From JAYWIG01 sp043789035 (lineage in GTDB: Bacteria; Pseudomonadota; Gammaproteobacteria; Burkholderiales; Burkholderiaceae_E), in assembly GCA_043789035.1 (NCBI GenBank), contig JAYWIG010000336.1:1-6270 (forward strand): 6,270 nt of DNA, read 5' to 3'. Shown here one piece after another: positions 1 through 6,209 of the stretch. Below the pieces are notes generated by a model that was given only the letters and a program-made list of their open reading frames with translations, was not told the DNA's origin and made no database searches. Both the position numbers and the translations under genes were made by a program. The stretch's first letter is position 1; each line of letters begins with the position of its first letter.

Positions 1-1
1 C

Positions 2-907
2 GAAGTTAGGAGTGGCGTTGCCAGAAGCAAACTAGTTTTACCTGCGGGCGATTGGCGCTTACTTATCGATTACCTTGCACAACGCTTCAAGCACATCGCT
101 ATTGAAGAGCATCTTGCCAGGTTAGCGAAGGGCGAATACACCGACGCACACGGCGCGCCCTACTCCGCACAATCAACTTATAGCGCCAATAACGTCGTGC
201 TGTACTTCCGCGATGTGCCCACCGAAGCGCGAGTGCCATTCGACGAAGAAATATTGTTTCAAGATGACGAAATTTTAGTGGCCGATAAACCGCCATTTCT
301 CACCGTCATTCCAGCGGGCCAACACTTGCACGAAACCCTGCTTGTGCGCTTAAGAAAACGCACAGGCCTAAACAACCTAGTGCCCATGCATCGCATCGAT
401 AGAGAAACGTCAGGCTTAGTGTTGTTCACACTTAACCCCGCCACGCGCGGTAAATATCAAAGCATGTTCGAGGCCAAGCAAATCGACAAAACCTACGAAG
501 CAATTGCGCCCTTCAAGCCAGAGCTGGCCTACCCACTGCGTTACGAATCGCGCATCGAAGAAAGCCCAGCGTTTATGCAAATGCATGAAGTCGCCGGCGC
601 ACCCAACGCAGTAACGCAAATCGAGCTAATAGAGAAAAACGGGGCACTTGCAAAATACTTAGTGAAGCCAGAGACGGGTAAGAAACACCAAATTCGAATT
701 CATTTTTGCGCGTTAGGTATGCCCATCGTTAACGACCAAATTTACCCAGTGCTAATGCCCGCCGGGCAAGACGACTATGCAAAACCATTACAGCTACTGG
801 CGAAGGAAATTCGGTTTATCGACCCGATTACGAATAACGTTCGGCACTTTGTTAGCCCAAGATCACTCAAGCTAGCAGACATTAACTACTTAGCGGCGAA
901 GCAATAG
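2..907 (+). CDS. RluA-family RNA pseudouridine synthase (5'-truncated by the window edge)
   Basis: Isomerises specific uridines to pseudouridine in rRNA and/or tRNA in the cytoplasm; the target site cannot be told from this sequence. The catalytic motif HRIDRETSGLVLF is present, with the catalytic Asp codon at 398-400, and the later family motif KKHQIRIHF lies near 680-705. The frame is open from base 2 with no stop and no in-frame ATG before 197. A GTG at 197 could be taken as the start, but codons 2-196 encode residues such as LPAGDWRLLIDYLAQRF and EEHLARLAKGEYTD, which match the N-terminal region I remember in this branch of the family. The true start therefore lies left of the window, probably by only a few codons. 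The stop is TAG at 905-907. The nearest remembered relatives are proteobacterial enzymes of about 280-310 residues annotated as tRNA/23S rRNA pseudouridine synthases. The family call is firm; substrate specificity is not assigned. Confidence 0.93.
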   Translation, partial: EVRSGVARSKLVLPAGDWRLLIDYLAQRFKHIAIEEHLARLAKGEYTDAHGAPYSAQSTYSANNVVLYFRDVPTEARVPFDEEILFQDDEILVADKPPFLTVIPAGQHLHETLLVRLRKRTGLNNLVPMHRIDRETSGLVLFTLNPATRGKYQSMFEAKQIDKTYEAIAPFKPELAYPLRYESRIEESPAFMQMHEVAGAPNAVTQIELIEKNGALAKYLVKPETGKKHQIRIHFCALGMPIVNDQIYPVLMPAGQDDYAKPLQLLAKEIRFIDPITNNVRHFVSPRSLKLADINYLAAKQ

Positions 908-1122
908 AACAACCCACCGATGCCACTCGCCTTCAGCGATTCCGTTAACGCGGTAACGCTAGCGACTCATCGCAAGCAAGACCAAAGCCGCAAGGTTCTA
1001 TCTCGCACACTGCATATGCATGAAAAGCAAGTTGTTATAAGGTTGTGTTGTTGTCTAGGGTTAAGATCCTTAATAGTGATGTTGACAGAGGCCTTGTTCC
1101 GAAGCCAAACCAAGGATCAAAC
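908..1122. other. Intergenic spacer before the VOC-DinB pair, no convincing signal
   Basis: This spacer has no supportable gene. Short symmetric elements are visible: CGTTA/TAACG arms at 943-958 with a 6-base loop, a perfect 10-base palindrome TGCATATGCA at 1011-1020, and TTAAG-ATC-CTTAA at 1061-1073. The first lacks a T-run, so it is not a convincing terminator for the upstream gene. A perfect TTGACA lies at 1082-1087 but has no reasonable -10 partner at the right distance. A promoter for the VOC gene is expected here, yet none stands out by eye. Confidence 0.35.
1112..1116 (+). promoter_or_regulatory. Ribosome binding site deciding the VOC gene start
   Basis: AAGGA sits 6 bases before the ATG at 1123. 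It supports that start over the GTG at 1045, which would add 26 residues that do not look like VOC-fold sequence. Confidence 0.7.
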
Positions 1123-1491
1123 ATGGAATTTCAAGCGATACCTGTTCTGAGAGTTTTCGACGAAGACAAAGCGAAAGAGTTCTACCTAGAGTTTCTCGGT
1201 ATGAAGCTCGATTGGGAGCATCGGTTCGAGCCGGGCTTTCCGATATACATGCAAGTGTCGAAAGGCGATTTAGTTTTTCATTTGAGCGAACATTCTGGCG
1301 ACTGCACACCCGGCGCAAAGGTTTTCGTCAACACCAAAAACCTCGACGCTCTTTTTCTCGAAGTTTCGTCTAGGCCTTACAAATACAACAAACCCTCGAT
1401 CGAATTGGCTTCTTGGGGCGATAGGTGTTTCACGGTAACAGACCCATTTTCAAACAGAGTGCTTTTTAACGAACCGGCAGCTACAGCATGA
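1123..1491 (+). CDS. Small VOC-superfamily protein (glyoxalase/bleomycin-resistance type)
   Basis: A 122-residue single-module VOC (vicinal oxygen chelate) protein, the usual size for one chain that dimerises. It begins with the typical strand PVLRVF (residues 7-12), followed by a helix ending in EFYLEFLGMKLDWEHRFE (19-36). A strand LVFHLSEH follows (50-57), and the second half ends with TDPFSNRVLFNE (106-117). The pattern LGxxxDWEHRFE is what I remember from bleomycin-resistance-like members, which bind and sequester a drug or similar ligand rather than catalyse. The full metal-ligand set of glyoxalase I or fosfomycin thiol transferases cannot be assigned with certainty, although H53 and E117 lie in suitable places. 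The start at 1123 has a good ribosome binding site. The stop TGA (1489-1491) overlaps the ATG of the DinB gene, so the two are probably translationally coupled. The cytoplasmic role and ligand are unknown. Confidence 0.87.
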   Translation: MEFQAIPVLRVFDEDKAKEFYLEFLGMKLDWEHRFEPGFPIYMQVSKGDLVFHLSEHSGDCTPGAKVFVNTKNLDALFLEVSSRPYKYNKPSIELASWGDRCFTVTDPFSNRVLFNEPAATA

Positions 1492-1985
1492 TCACAAAAC
1501 CCTATTGTTATTTAATGGCGCGTTACAACCAATGGATGAATACGCGGCTATACGATGTTTGCACATCAATATCAGACGATGTGCTGTACGCAAACAAGGG
1601 CGCGTTTTTCGGATCAATTTACCTAACGCTGAACCACATCGCGTACAGCGATCTGGCATTTCTTTCTCGCTTTGACAATAAGCCCGAACAGGCGCCTAAG
1701 ATTAACGTCGATCTTTTTGGAGATTTCACGCGCCTAAGCAAAGAGCGTGTGTCAATCGATGAGCGAATTTCCGTTTGGGCAGATGGGCTGTCTGAAAAGT
1801 GGCTTGAAGAATCTCTCACCTATAAAAGCCAAGTGGATGGCGTTGTGCGAACACTTCCCCAATGGGTATTAGTCACCCATATGTTTAATCATCAAACGCA
1901 TCATCGTGGGCAAGTGACAACATTGCTATCCCAGATGGGGCTTGACATGGGAAGCACGGATATTCCGTTTATGCCTTGGATTTAA
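1488..1985 (+). CDS. DinB-family (DinB/YfiT fold) putative metalloprotein
   Basis: A 165-residue protein, normal for the DinB four-helix-bundle family. The three histidines that bind a divalent metal in this family are visible: H50 in LNHIAYSD, and H135 and H139 in the motif HMFNHQTHHRGQ (residues 131-142). The N-terminal motif ARYNQWMN (11-18) and the C-terminal PFMPWI are also typical. Characterised relatives include thiol transferases acting with bacillithiol or mycothiol; others have no known reaction, so no substrate is assigned. The ATG at 1488 overlaps the VOC stop as ATGA, and no strong separate ribosome binding site precedes it, which points to translational coupling. The TAA at 1983-1985 directly touches the stop codon of the converging symporter gene. 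The family call is firm and the function is open. Confidence 0.9.
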   Translation: MITKPYCYLMARYNQWMNTRLYDVCTSISDDVLYANKGAFFGSIYLTLNHIAYSDLAFLSRFDNKPEQAPKINVDLFGDFTRLSKERVSIDERISVWADGLSEKWLEESLTYKSQVDGVVRTLPQWVLVTHMFNHQTHHRGQVTTLLSQMGLDMGSTDIPFMPWI

Positions 1986-4061
1986 CTAAGCTGCTTTCAA
2001 GTTTGGATAGCGCACATGCTCTACCAACTCTTGTGTCACTTTCGATGGCGTTGGGGTTACCAAGCTCACCAAGATAATTATCGCAAAGCCAATTGGCACG
2101 CCAAATAAGCCAGCGGAGATCGGCTGAATATCCCACCACAAATCTGCTGGTGTCACCGGTACTGTTTTAGCAATACCATAGAAGACTTCGCGTAACCAAA
2201 CTTGTGTCTTGGTCATGTAGTAGAACGTTGTACCGAAACCGGCGATCATGCCAAAAGTGGCAGCGAGACCTGTTGTGCGCTTCCAGAAAATGCCGAGCAC
2301 AAGTGCCGGGAAAAACCCCGCCGCAGCTAACGAGAACGCCGCAGATACCAAGAACAAAATATCGGCAGGCTTTTGAGCCGCAACATAAGCCGCAGCGGCC
2401 GCAACAACTAGCAACAACAATTTGGAGATCAAGACTCGACGCGCTGTTGGCGCATTTGGATTGATCATTTTGTAGTAAAAGTCATGCGATAAAGCGTTCG
2501 CAATTGTTAACAACAAGCCATCGGCTGTCGATAGCGCTGCAGCTAAACCACCGGCAGCAACCAAACCTGAAACAACGTAAGGCAGGCCTGCAATTTCCGG
2601 GGTTGCCAGAACCACAATATCGCCACCGATTGCAATCTCAGCGAGTTGCACGATGCCATCTTTATTGACATCGGTGATTGACAACAAACTCGGATCAACT
2701 TTGCTCCAAGACTGCACCCAAGCGGGCAAGTTTGCAAAAGCGGTACCAACAATATCGTTGTACATCACGTACTTGACTAGCACCCCAAGTGCGGGCGCAC
2801 TGAAATACAGCAAGAAGATGAAAAACAATGACCATGTTACTGATGAGCGGGCTTCCCGCACCGATGGCGTTGTGTAATAACGCATCAGGATGTGTGGCAA
2901 TGCTGCCGTACCAACCATTAAGCAAAACACGAGGGCAAGGAAGTTTTTGCGAGCTATGTCACGCGCTTTTTCATCTTTACCTGGGAACGCCTCAGCGTGT
3001 CGCAACGGTGGATTGGCACGACCGGCGACCGCAACATCTTTCTGATAGGCAGTTTTTGCAGCGGCCTCATCCTTAGGATACTTCGTTAGCGCATCTCGCG
3101 CTTTCTTCAATGCAACATCATCCTTGCTCTCAGTCGCGACAGCAATCGATTTCTCGATAGCGACTTTGCCATCAGCATAGGATTTTTTCACGTCAATAAG
3201 ATTGGCTTTACCTTCATCAGCGCGCTTATTAAAAAAATCCCGAACTTCTTTTTCCTTCGGATCATTAATCAGCTTTTCCTCTAGCTTGGTCACCTTCTCC
3301 AACTGAGCGCCATAGACGATTTGCGGAAATGGGTTACCAGTTTGCTTCACCGAAAGCCAAACGACTGGAATCATGTAAGCTACGATCAAGATGATGTACT
3401 GCGCAACCTGTGTCCAAGTCACCGCTTTCATGCCACCTAAGAACGAGCACACCAAAATACCTGCTAAGCCAAGAACAATACCTAAAGTAAAGTCAACGCC
3501 TGTCAATCGAGTTGTGATTAAGCCAACACCGTAAATTTGTGCAACCACATAGGTGAATGAACAAGCAATCGCGATCACAATTCCCACAAAACGAGCGATA
3601 TTGCCGCCATATCGAGCACCAAGGAAGTCTGGAATCGTGAACTGGCCAAATTTACGCAGGAACGGTGCTAAGAATAGCGCGACCAATACGTAACCGCCCG
3701 TCCACCCCATGACAAAGGCTAAGCCACCGTAACCTGAGAGATAAAGCGTACCGGCCATACCGATAAAAGACGCAGCCGACATCCAGTCAGCGCCGGTTGC
3801 CATACCGTTAAACATCGAAGGCACTCGTCGACCTGCCACATAATATTCATCCGCATCATTGGTACGGCTCATGATGCCGATACCCGCGTAAAGCAGAATA
3901 GTTGCGACTAAGAATACGTAACCGATATACGCTCGGGGCAAACCAATTTGCTCGGCTATAGCCAAAGCAAGTACAAACAGCAAGAAGCCACCAGTATAAA
4001 AACTGTAGACTTTTTTCAGTTGTGCAGTGAATGATTTTTGAGATTGAGCTGAGCCAGTCAT
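1986..4061 (-). CDS. Sodium:solute symporter large subunit, VC_2705 subfamily (acetate-permease-like)
   Basis: A 691-residue inner-membrane transporter of the SSS family, expected to import a small solute with sodium. Members are often named acetate permeases, but this subfamily's substrate is not settled. Family landmarks are ATGADWMSAASFIGMAGTLY (residues 88-107), the motif GTAALPHILMRYYTTPSVRE (384-403) and GLAAALSTADGLLLTIANAL (505-524). I count roughly 13-14 hydrophobic segments, including a first one at about 26-44. It is longer than E. coli ActP (about 550 residues), mainly because of a hydrophilic insert at about 250-370. An EF-hand-like loop lies at 464-475. As I remember them, betaproteobacterial relatives carry both additions. 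The start overlaps the DUF4212 stop as ATGA, with AAGGGG (4069-4074) 7 bases before the ATG. Pairing with DUF4212 is the hallmark of this two-subunit transporter type. The stop is TAG at 1986-1988. Confidence 0.92.
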   Translation of the reverse strand: MTGSAQSQKSFTAQLKKVYSFYTGGFLLFVLALAIAEQIGLPRAYIGYVFLVATILLYAGIGIMSRTNDADEYYVAGRRVPSMFNGMATGADWMSAASFIGMAGTLYLSGYGGLAFVMGWTGGYVLVALFLAPFLRKFGQFTIPDFLGARYGGNIARFVGIVIAIACSFTYVVAQIYGVGLITTRLTGVDFTLGIVLGLAGILVCSFLGGMKAVTWTQVAQYIILIVAYMIPVVWLSVKQTGNPFPQIVYGAQLEKVTKLEEKLINDPKEKEVRDFFNKRADEGKANLIDVKKSYADGKVAIEKSIAVATESKDDVALKKARDALTKYPKDEAAAKTAYQKDVAVAGRANPPLRHAEAFPGKDEKARDIARKNFLALVFCLMVGTAALPHILMRYYTTPSVREARSSVTWSLFFIFLLYFSAPALGVLVKYVMYNDIVGTAFANLPAWVQSWSKVDPSLLSITDVNKDGIVQLAEIAIGGDIVVLATPEIAGLPYVVSGLVAAGGLAAALSTADGLLLTIANALSHDFYYKMINPNAPTARRVLISKLLLLVVAAAAAYVAAQKPADILFLVSAAFSLAAAGFFPALVLGIFWKRTTGLAATFGMIAGFGTTFYYMTKTQVWLREVFYGIAKTVPVTPADLWWDIQPISAGLFGVPIGFAIIILVSLVTPTPSKVTQELVEHVRYPNLKAA
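2637..2672 (-). other. EF-hand-like calcium-binding loop inside the symporter
   Basis: Residues 464-475 read DVNKDGIVQLAE, which fits the canonical 12-residue EF-hand loop: Asp at 1, Asn at 3, Asp at 5, Gly at 6, a hydrophobic residue at 8 and Glu at 12. The loop lies in a hydrophilic stretch between two membrane segments. Calcium binding is inferred from the pattern only. Confidence 0.55.
2952..3314 (-). other. Charged helical insert in the symporter
   Basis: Residues about 250-370 are rich in Lys, Glu, Asp and Ala and contain no membrane segment. Heptad-like stretches such as LEKVTKLEEKL suggest helices or a coiled coil. E. coli ActP has only about 45 residues between the corresponding membrane helices. 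The side of the membrane is not assigned. Confidence 0.6.
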
Positions 4062-4321
4062 TCTTCTTCCCCTTCATCCACACCATATTCGTGATCGAGT
4101 TTGTTCATGTACCACGCGTAAAACGCAATGATCAAACAATAAATGATCAGAGCACCTTGAGCACCCATGTAAAACGAAAACGGCCAACCAAAGAAATTGA
4201 AATTCAAGTCGCGTGCCATGTAGCCCACAACAAAAGTCACAACAAACCAAATCACCAGCAATATCGCTGTGATCGTAAGCGTTTTTGACCAGTATTCCTT
4301 ATGCTTGCTTGTTAGTTGCAT
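4058..4321 (-). CDS. DUF4212 protein, sodium:solute symporter small subunit
   Basis: An 87-residue membrane protein with two membrane segments at about 14-35 and 46-71, joined by the loop ARDLNFNFFGWP. The motif WPFSFYMGAQGALIIYC and the tail YAWYMNKLDHEYGV are characteristic of the DUF4212 family, which is found beside VC_2705-type symporters and named as their probable small subunit. The C-terminus ends in the acidic tail DEGEEE. The ATG at 4319-4321 is preceded by AGGAG at 4328-4332 with a 6-base gap, so this start is well supported. The stop overlaps the symporter start by four bases, implying coupled translation and a paired product. Its biochemical contribution to transport is not established as far as I know. 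Confidence 0.92.
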   Translation of the reverse strand: MQLTSKHKEYWSKTLTITAILLVIWFVVTFVVGYMARDLNFNFFGWPFSFYMGAQGALIIYCLIIAFYAWYMNKLDHEYGVDEGEEE

Positions 4322-4327
4322 AAGTGT

Positions 4328-4332
4328 CTCCT
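4328..4332 (-). promoter_or_regulatory. Ribosome binding site of the DUF4212 gene
   Basis: AGGAG, 6 bases from the ATG, is the strongest Shine-Dalgarno match seen on the minus strand here. It lies in the 32-base gap after the TPR gene. Confidence 0.7.
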
Positions 4333-4353
4333 ATAGTGTCCTCCATGAAAAAG

Positions 4354-4950
4354 CTATTTGGAATAACCGTCAAAAGGCAACACCACTCCCGCGTCGATAC
4401 CTGTTTCTGTCTGAATTTGTAACGCTACTTTAGGCTCAAATTTGCCCACTTTCCTGATCGTTTTCCTCACCTTTTCAGGCTGGCCTAATCGGTTGTAAAC
4501 ATGCGCCAATTGGTACCAGCCGTACGGGCTCATCGGTTGCAGTTCGGTATTGCGCTTTAGCAAAGGAATGGCCTCTTCGATGCGCCCAAGCTTAATGAAC
4601 GCTAACGCTTTGCCGTAATACGCGAGATCAGATTTTTCATTCAAGGCAATGGCCTTATCGAAAGCAACAGCTGCCTGCTCATGCCGATCAAACTCTTGAT
4701 GCAAATAACCGATGTTGTACCAAACCAAGGGTTGATCGTTTTTCAGCTCAGCGGATTGATGTAGCAGCGCTAATGCCTCGTGCTTAAGGCCGAGCTCTGC
4801 CTTCAAGTGCGCTATGGAGGCTGGAATCATCGGGTCATTCGGTCGAATCGTGCGAATCTTTTCCCAATATTCGATAGCCGTTTCTCGCTTATTAAAAATC
4901 AGCGACCAAATTGCCAGTTGCTTGAAGAAAAAGGTATTGATGAACTTCAT
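4354..4950 (-). CDS. Five-repeat TPR protein beside the symporter genes
   Basis: A 198-residue protein almost wholly made of tetratricopeptide repeats, a scaffold for protein-protein contacts. Five repeats of 34 residues fit end to end at 7-40, 41-74, 75-108, 109-142 and 143-176. Each ends near a Pro or Asp, and consensus positions such as WYNIGYLHQE, AYYGKALAFIKLGR and GWYQLAHVYNRLGQ are clear. The first repeat is degenerate and hydrophobic (FFFKQLAIWSLIF), so a membrane-associated N-terminus is possible, but no signal-peptide cleavage site is evident. An in-frame TAA at 4954-4956 lies three bases upstream, so the ATG at 4948-4950 is the first usable ATG; its ribosome binding site is weak. 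I remember similar TPR genes next to DUF4212 symporters in Betaproteobacteria, which suggests a role in assembling or regulating the transporter; this is inference. Confidence 0.85.
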   Translation of the reverse strand: MKFINTFFFKQLAIWSLIFNKRETAIEYWEKIRTIRPNDPMIPASIAHLKAELGLKHEALALLHQSAELKNDQPLVWYNIGYLHQEFDRHEQAAVAFDKAIALNEKSDLAYYGKALAFIKLGRIEEAIPLLKRNTELQPMSPYGWYQLAHVYNRLGQPEKVRKTIRKVGKFEPKVALQIQTETGIDAGVVLPFDGYSK

Positions 4951-4993
4951 TTTTTAAGTCTCGTGTTTCATTTTTTTCAATTCGACAGATTCG

Positions 4994-5278
4994 CTATTTT
5001 GGCGGCACCAAGGTCGGTATAAAAACAGCCAAGCCGAATGCAATCCAAAACATCAAAATAAACGCTACTAAGGTCAAGTGTTTGTCAGCCACTTTTGACG
5101 GGGTAATCATGCGTACAAACTTTACGATTGGGCCAGTCACTATCGTGAAAAGCTTGTAAACCGCGTTTGTTTCATGCTTACCAAAACTAAGTAAATAAAC
5201 AGCCCCTTGGCCGATCAACAACATGCCAATATAAATGCTCATAACCTGAACGTAGCCAAGTACTGTTATCCCATCCAT
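4994..5278 (-). CDS. Small two-membrane-segment protein of unknown function, weakly YggT-like
   Basis: A 94-residue protein with hydrophobic segments at about 9-31 and 67-90. They are separated by a basic, partly amphipathic linker containing GKHETNAVYKLF and GPIVKFVRMITPSKVADKH. The stretch GPIVKFVRMITP loosely recalls the loop in YggT-family membrane proteins, but I would not assign that family without a profile search. An in-frame TAG lies immediately before the ATG at 5276-5278, so this is the longest possible form. There is no strong ribosome binding site, and the internal ATG at codon 13 (5240-5242) is an alternative. It lies 63 bases after the aldolase and 43 bases before the TPR gene, in the same direction, and is probably cotranscribed with the TPR and symporter genes. 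It appears real because of its coherent membrane pattern and snug spacing. Confidence 0.75.
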   Translation of the reverse strand: MDGITVLGYVQVMSIYIGMLLIGQGAVYLLSFGKHETNAVYKLFTIVTGPIVKFVRMITPSKVADKHLTLVAFILMFWIAFGLAVFIPTLVPPK

Positions 5279-5341
5279 CTATGAAGCCCGCTTGTAAAGT
5301 TCGCTAATTAAGGCCAGAGGTTGATTTGCGAGGCGCTAGGT

Positions 5342-6127
5342 TTAAGCTAAATACTTAGTCGCTAAGCCATCAGCCCCACGCGCCAGCAAACCAATGTCCG
5401 ACCCCACCGCCACAAACTGCGCCCCCGCAGCCAATACACGGCGAGCATCCTCTTCGACTGCGGTTAAAAAACCAGGCGCCTTACCCGCTGCGCGAATGCG
5501 CTCCATAGCTTTCACGATGAGTTCCATAATTTCTGGCCGGCGGGTTTCGCCAGGAAAACCTAACGACGCATGCAAATCAGCTGGGCCAATGAAAATACCG
5601 TCAACACCCGGCACTGCGGCGATGGCTTCGATTTCATCCATCGCAATGCCGCTCTCCACTTGCAAAAGCAAACAAATTTCCTCGTGGGCGGTTTTGGCAT
5701 AATCTTTTACGCGACCAAATTTGGACGCGCGATTGGTGCCACTCACGCCGCGAACACCTTCCGGTGCATAACGAACGGCACTGACGGCGGCTCTAGCTTC
5801 ATCGGCATTTTGAACTTGCGGAATCAGCAATGTGCGAGCGCCGATATCGAGATAGCGCTTAATAGCGACCATATCATTCCACGGCAAACGAACAACTGGC
5901 TCAAGCTCATAGTTGCTGGCAGCTTGCAACTGTTTCATAACCGATTCCAAATCATTCGGCGCGTGTTCGGTATCCAGCAGTAACCAATCAAAACCAGCGC
6001 CTGCAACCACTTCAACAGCATAGTGATTTGCAAGCGAGCACCAGAGGCCAATTTGCGGTTTCCCAGCGAGCAAAGCTTGCTTAAAATGATTCTTAGGCAA
6101 TGGGAATTGCGCCAATGGCTTTTTCAT
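5342..6127 (-). CDS. HpcH/HpaI-family class II aldolase
   Basis: A 261-residue metal-dependent pyruvate aldolase with a TIM-barrel fold, expected to cleave a 2-oxo-3-deoxy acid to pyruvate and an aldehyde in the cytoplasm. Key residues by comparison with E. coli HpcH are the catalytic His55 in LLLDTEHAPND, Arg80 in VVRLPWND, and the metal ligands Glu158 in LLQVESG and Asp184 in IGPADLHASLG. The motif KPQIGLWCSLA and the block RYAPEGVRGVSGTNRASKFGR also match. Family members include 4-hydroxy-2-oxoheptanedioate aldolase (HpaI/HpcH), 2-dehydro-3-deoxyglucarate aldolase (GarL) and 2-keto-3-deoxy-L-rhamnonate aldolase; sequence alone does not separate them here. The divergent dehydratase-like gene at 6210 leans towards sugar-acid breakdown. 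The ATG at 6125-6127 has only a weak AAAGAA ribosome binding site. No ATG, GTG or TTG precedes it before an in-frame stop at 6176-6178. No terminator is visible after the stop. Confidence 0.9.
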   Translation of the reverse strand: MKKPLAQFPLPKNHFKQALLAGKPQIGLWCSLANHYAVEVVAGAGFDWLLLDTEHAPNDLESVMKQLQAASNYELEPVVRLPWNDMVAIKRYLDIGARTLLIPQVQNADEARAAVSAVRYAPEGVRGVSGTNRASKFGRVKDYAKTAHEEICLLLQVESGIAMDEIEAIAAVPGVDGIFIGPADLHASLGFPGETRRPEIMELIVKAMERIRAAGKAPGFLTAVEEDARRVLAAGAQFVAVGSDIGLLARGADGLATKYLA

Positions 6128-6209
6128 GATGTGTTCTTTCGTTGCTGGTTTAATGATAGTCTCAGCATTCTGCCTTTAATCTATATTCATCAATCTTCTA
6201 GGTATTACC
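6128..6209. promoter_or_regulatory. Divergent intergenic region, likely promoters in both directions
   Basis: These 82 bases separate the start codons of the aldolase (minus) and the right-edge gene (plus), so they must hold at least the leader of each. They are AT-rich, with a TATATT at 6182-6187 that could act as a -10 box for the plus gene, but no good -35 element is paired with it. No clear operator palindrome is visible. The call rests on gene orientation rather than on motifs. Confidence 0.4.

Noticed and set aside
943..958. Inverted repeat CGTTA/TAACG as a terminator of the pseudouridine synthase gene
   Set aside because: Only five base pairs and no following T-run; likely chance.
1011..1020. 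Palindrome TGCATATGCA as an operator
   Set aside because: A 10-base palindrome is easily found by chance, and no regulator gene or second copy supports it.
1082..1087. TTGACA as a -35 promoter box for the VOC gene
   Set aside because: No -10 element follows at 16-18 bases, and the start codon is too close for a normal leader.
1045..1122. GTG-initiated N-terminal extension of the VOC protein
   Set aside because: The 26 extra residues do not resemble VOC-fold sequence, while the ATG at 1123 has AAGGA at good spacing.
920..1150. 76-codon open frame after the pseudouridine synthase
   Set aside because: No ribosome binding site, no recognisable pattern, an odd Cys-rich patch, and overlap with the well-supported VOC gene start.
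2204..2464. Open frames on the plus strand inside the symporter gene
   Set aside because: They are shadows of a long, well-conserved membrane protein on the other strand and show no coding features of their own.
5394..5983. Plus-strand open frames opposite the aldolase
   Set aside because: They are antisense to clear catalytic motifs of the aldolase and have no ribosome binding site or family resemblance.
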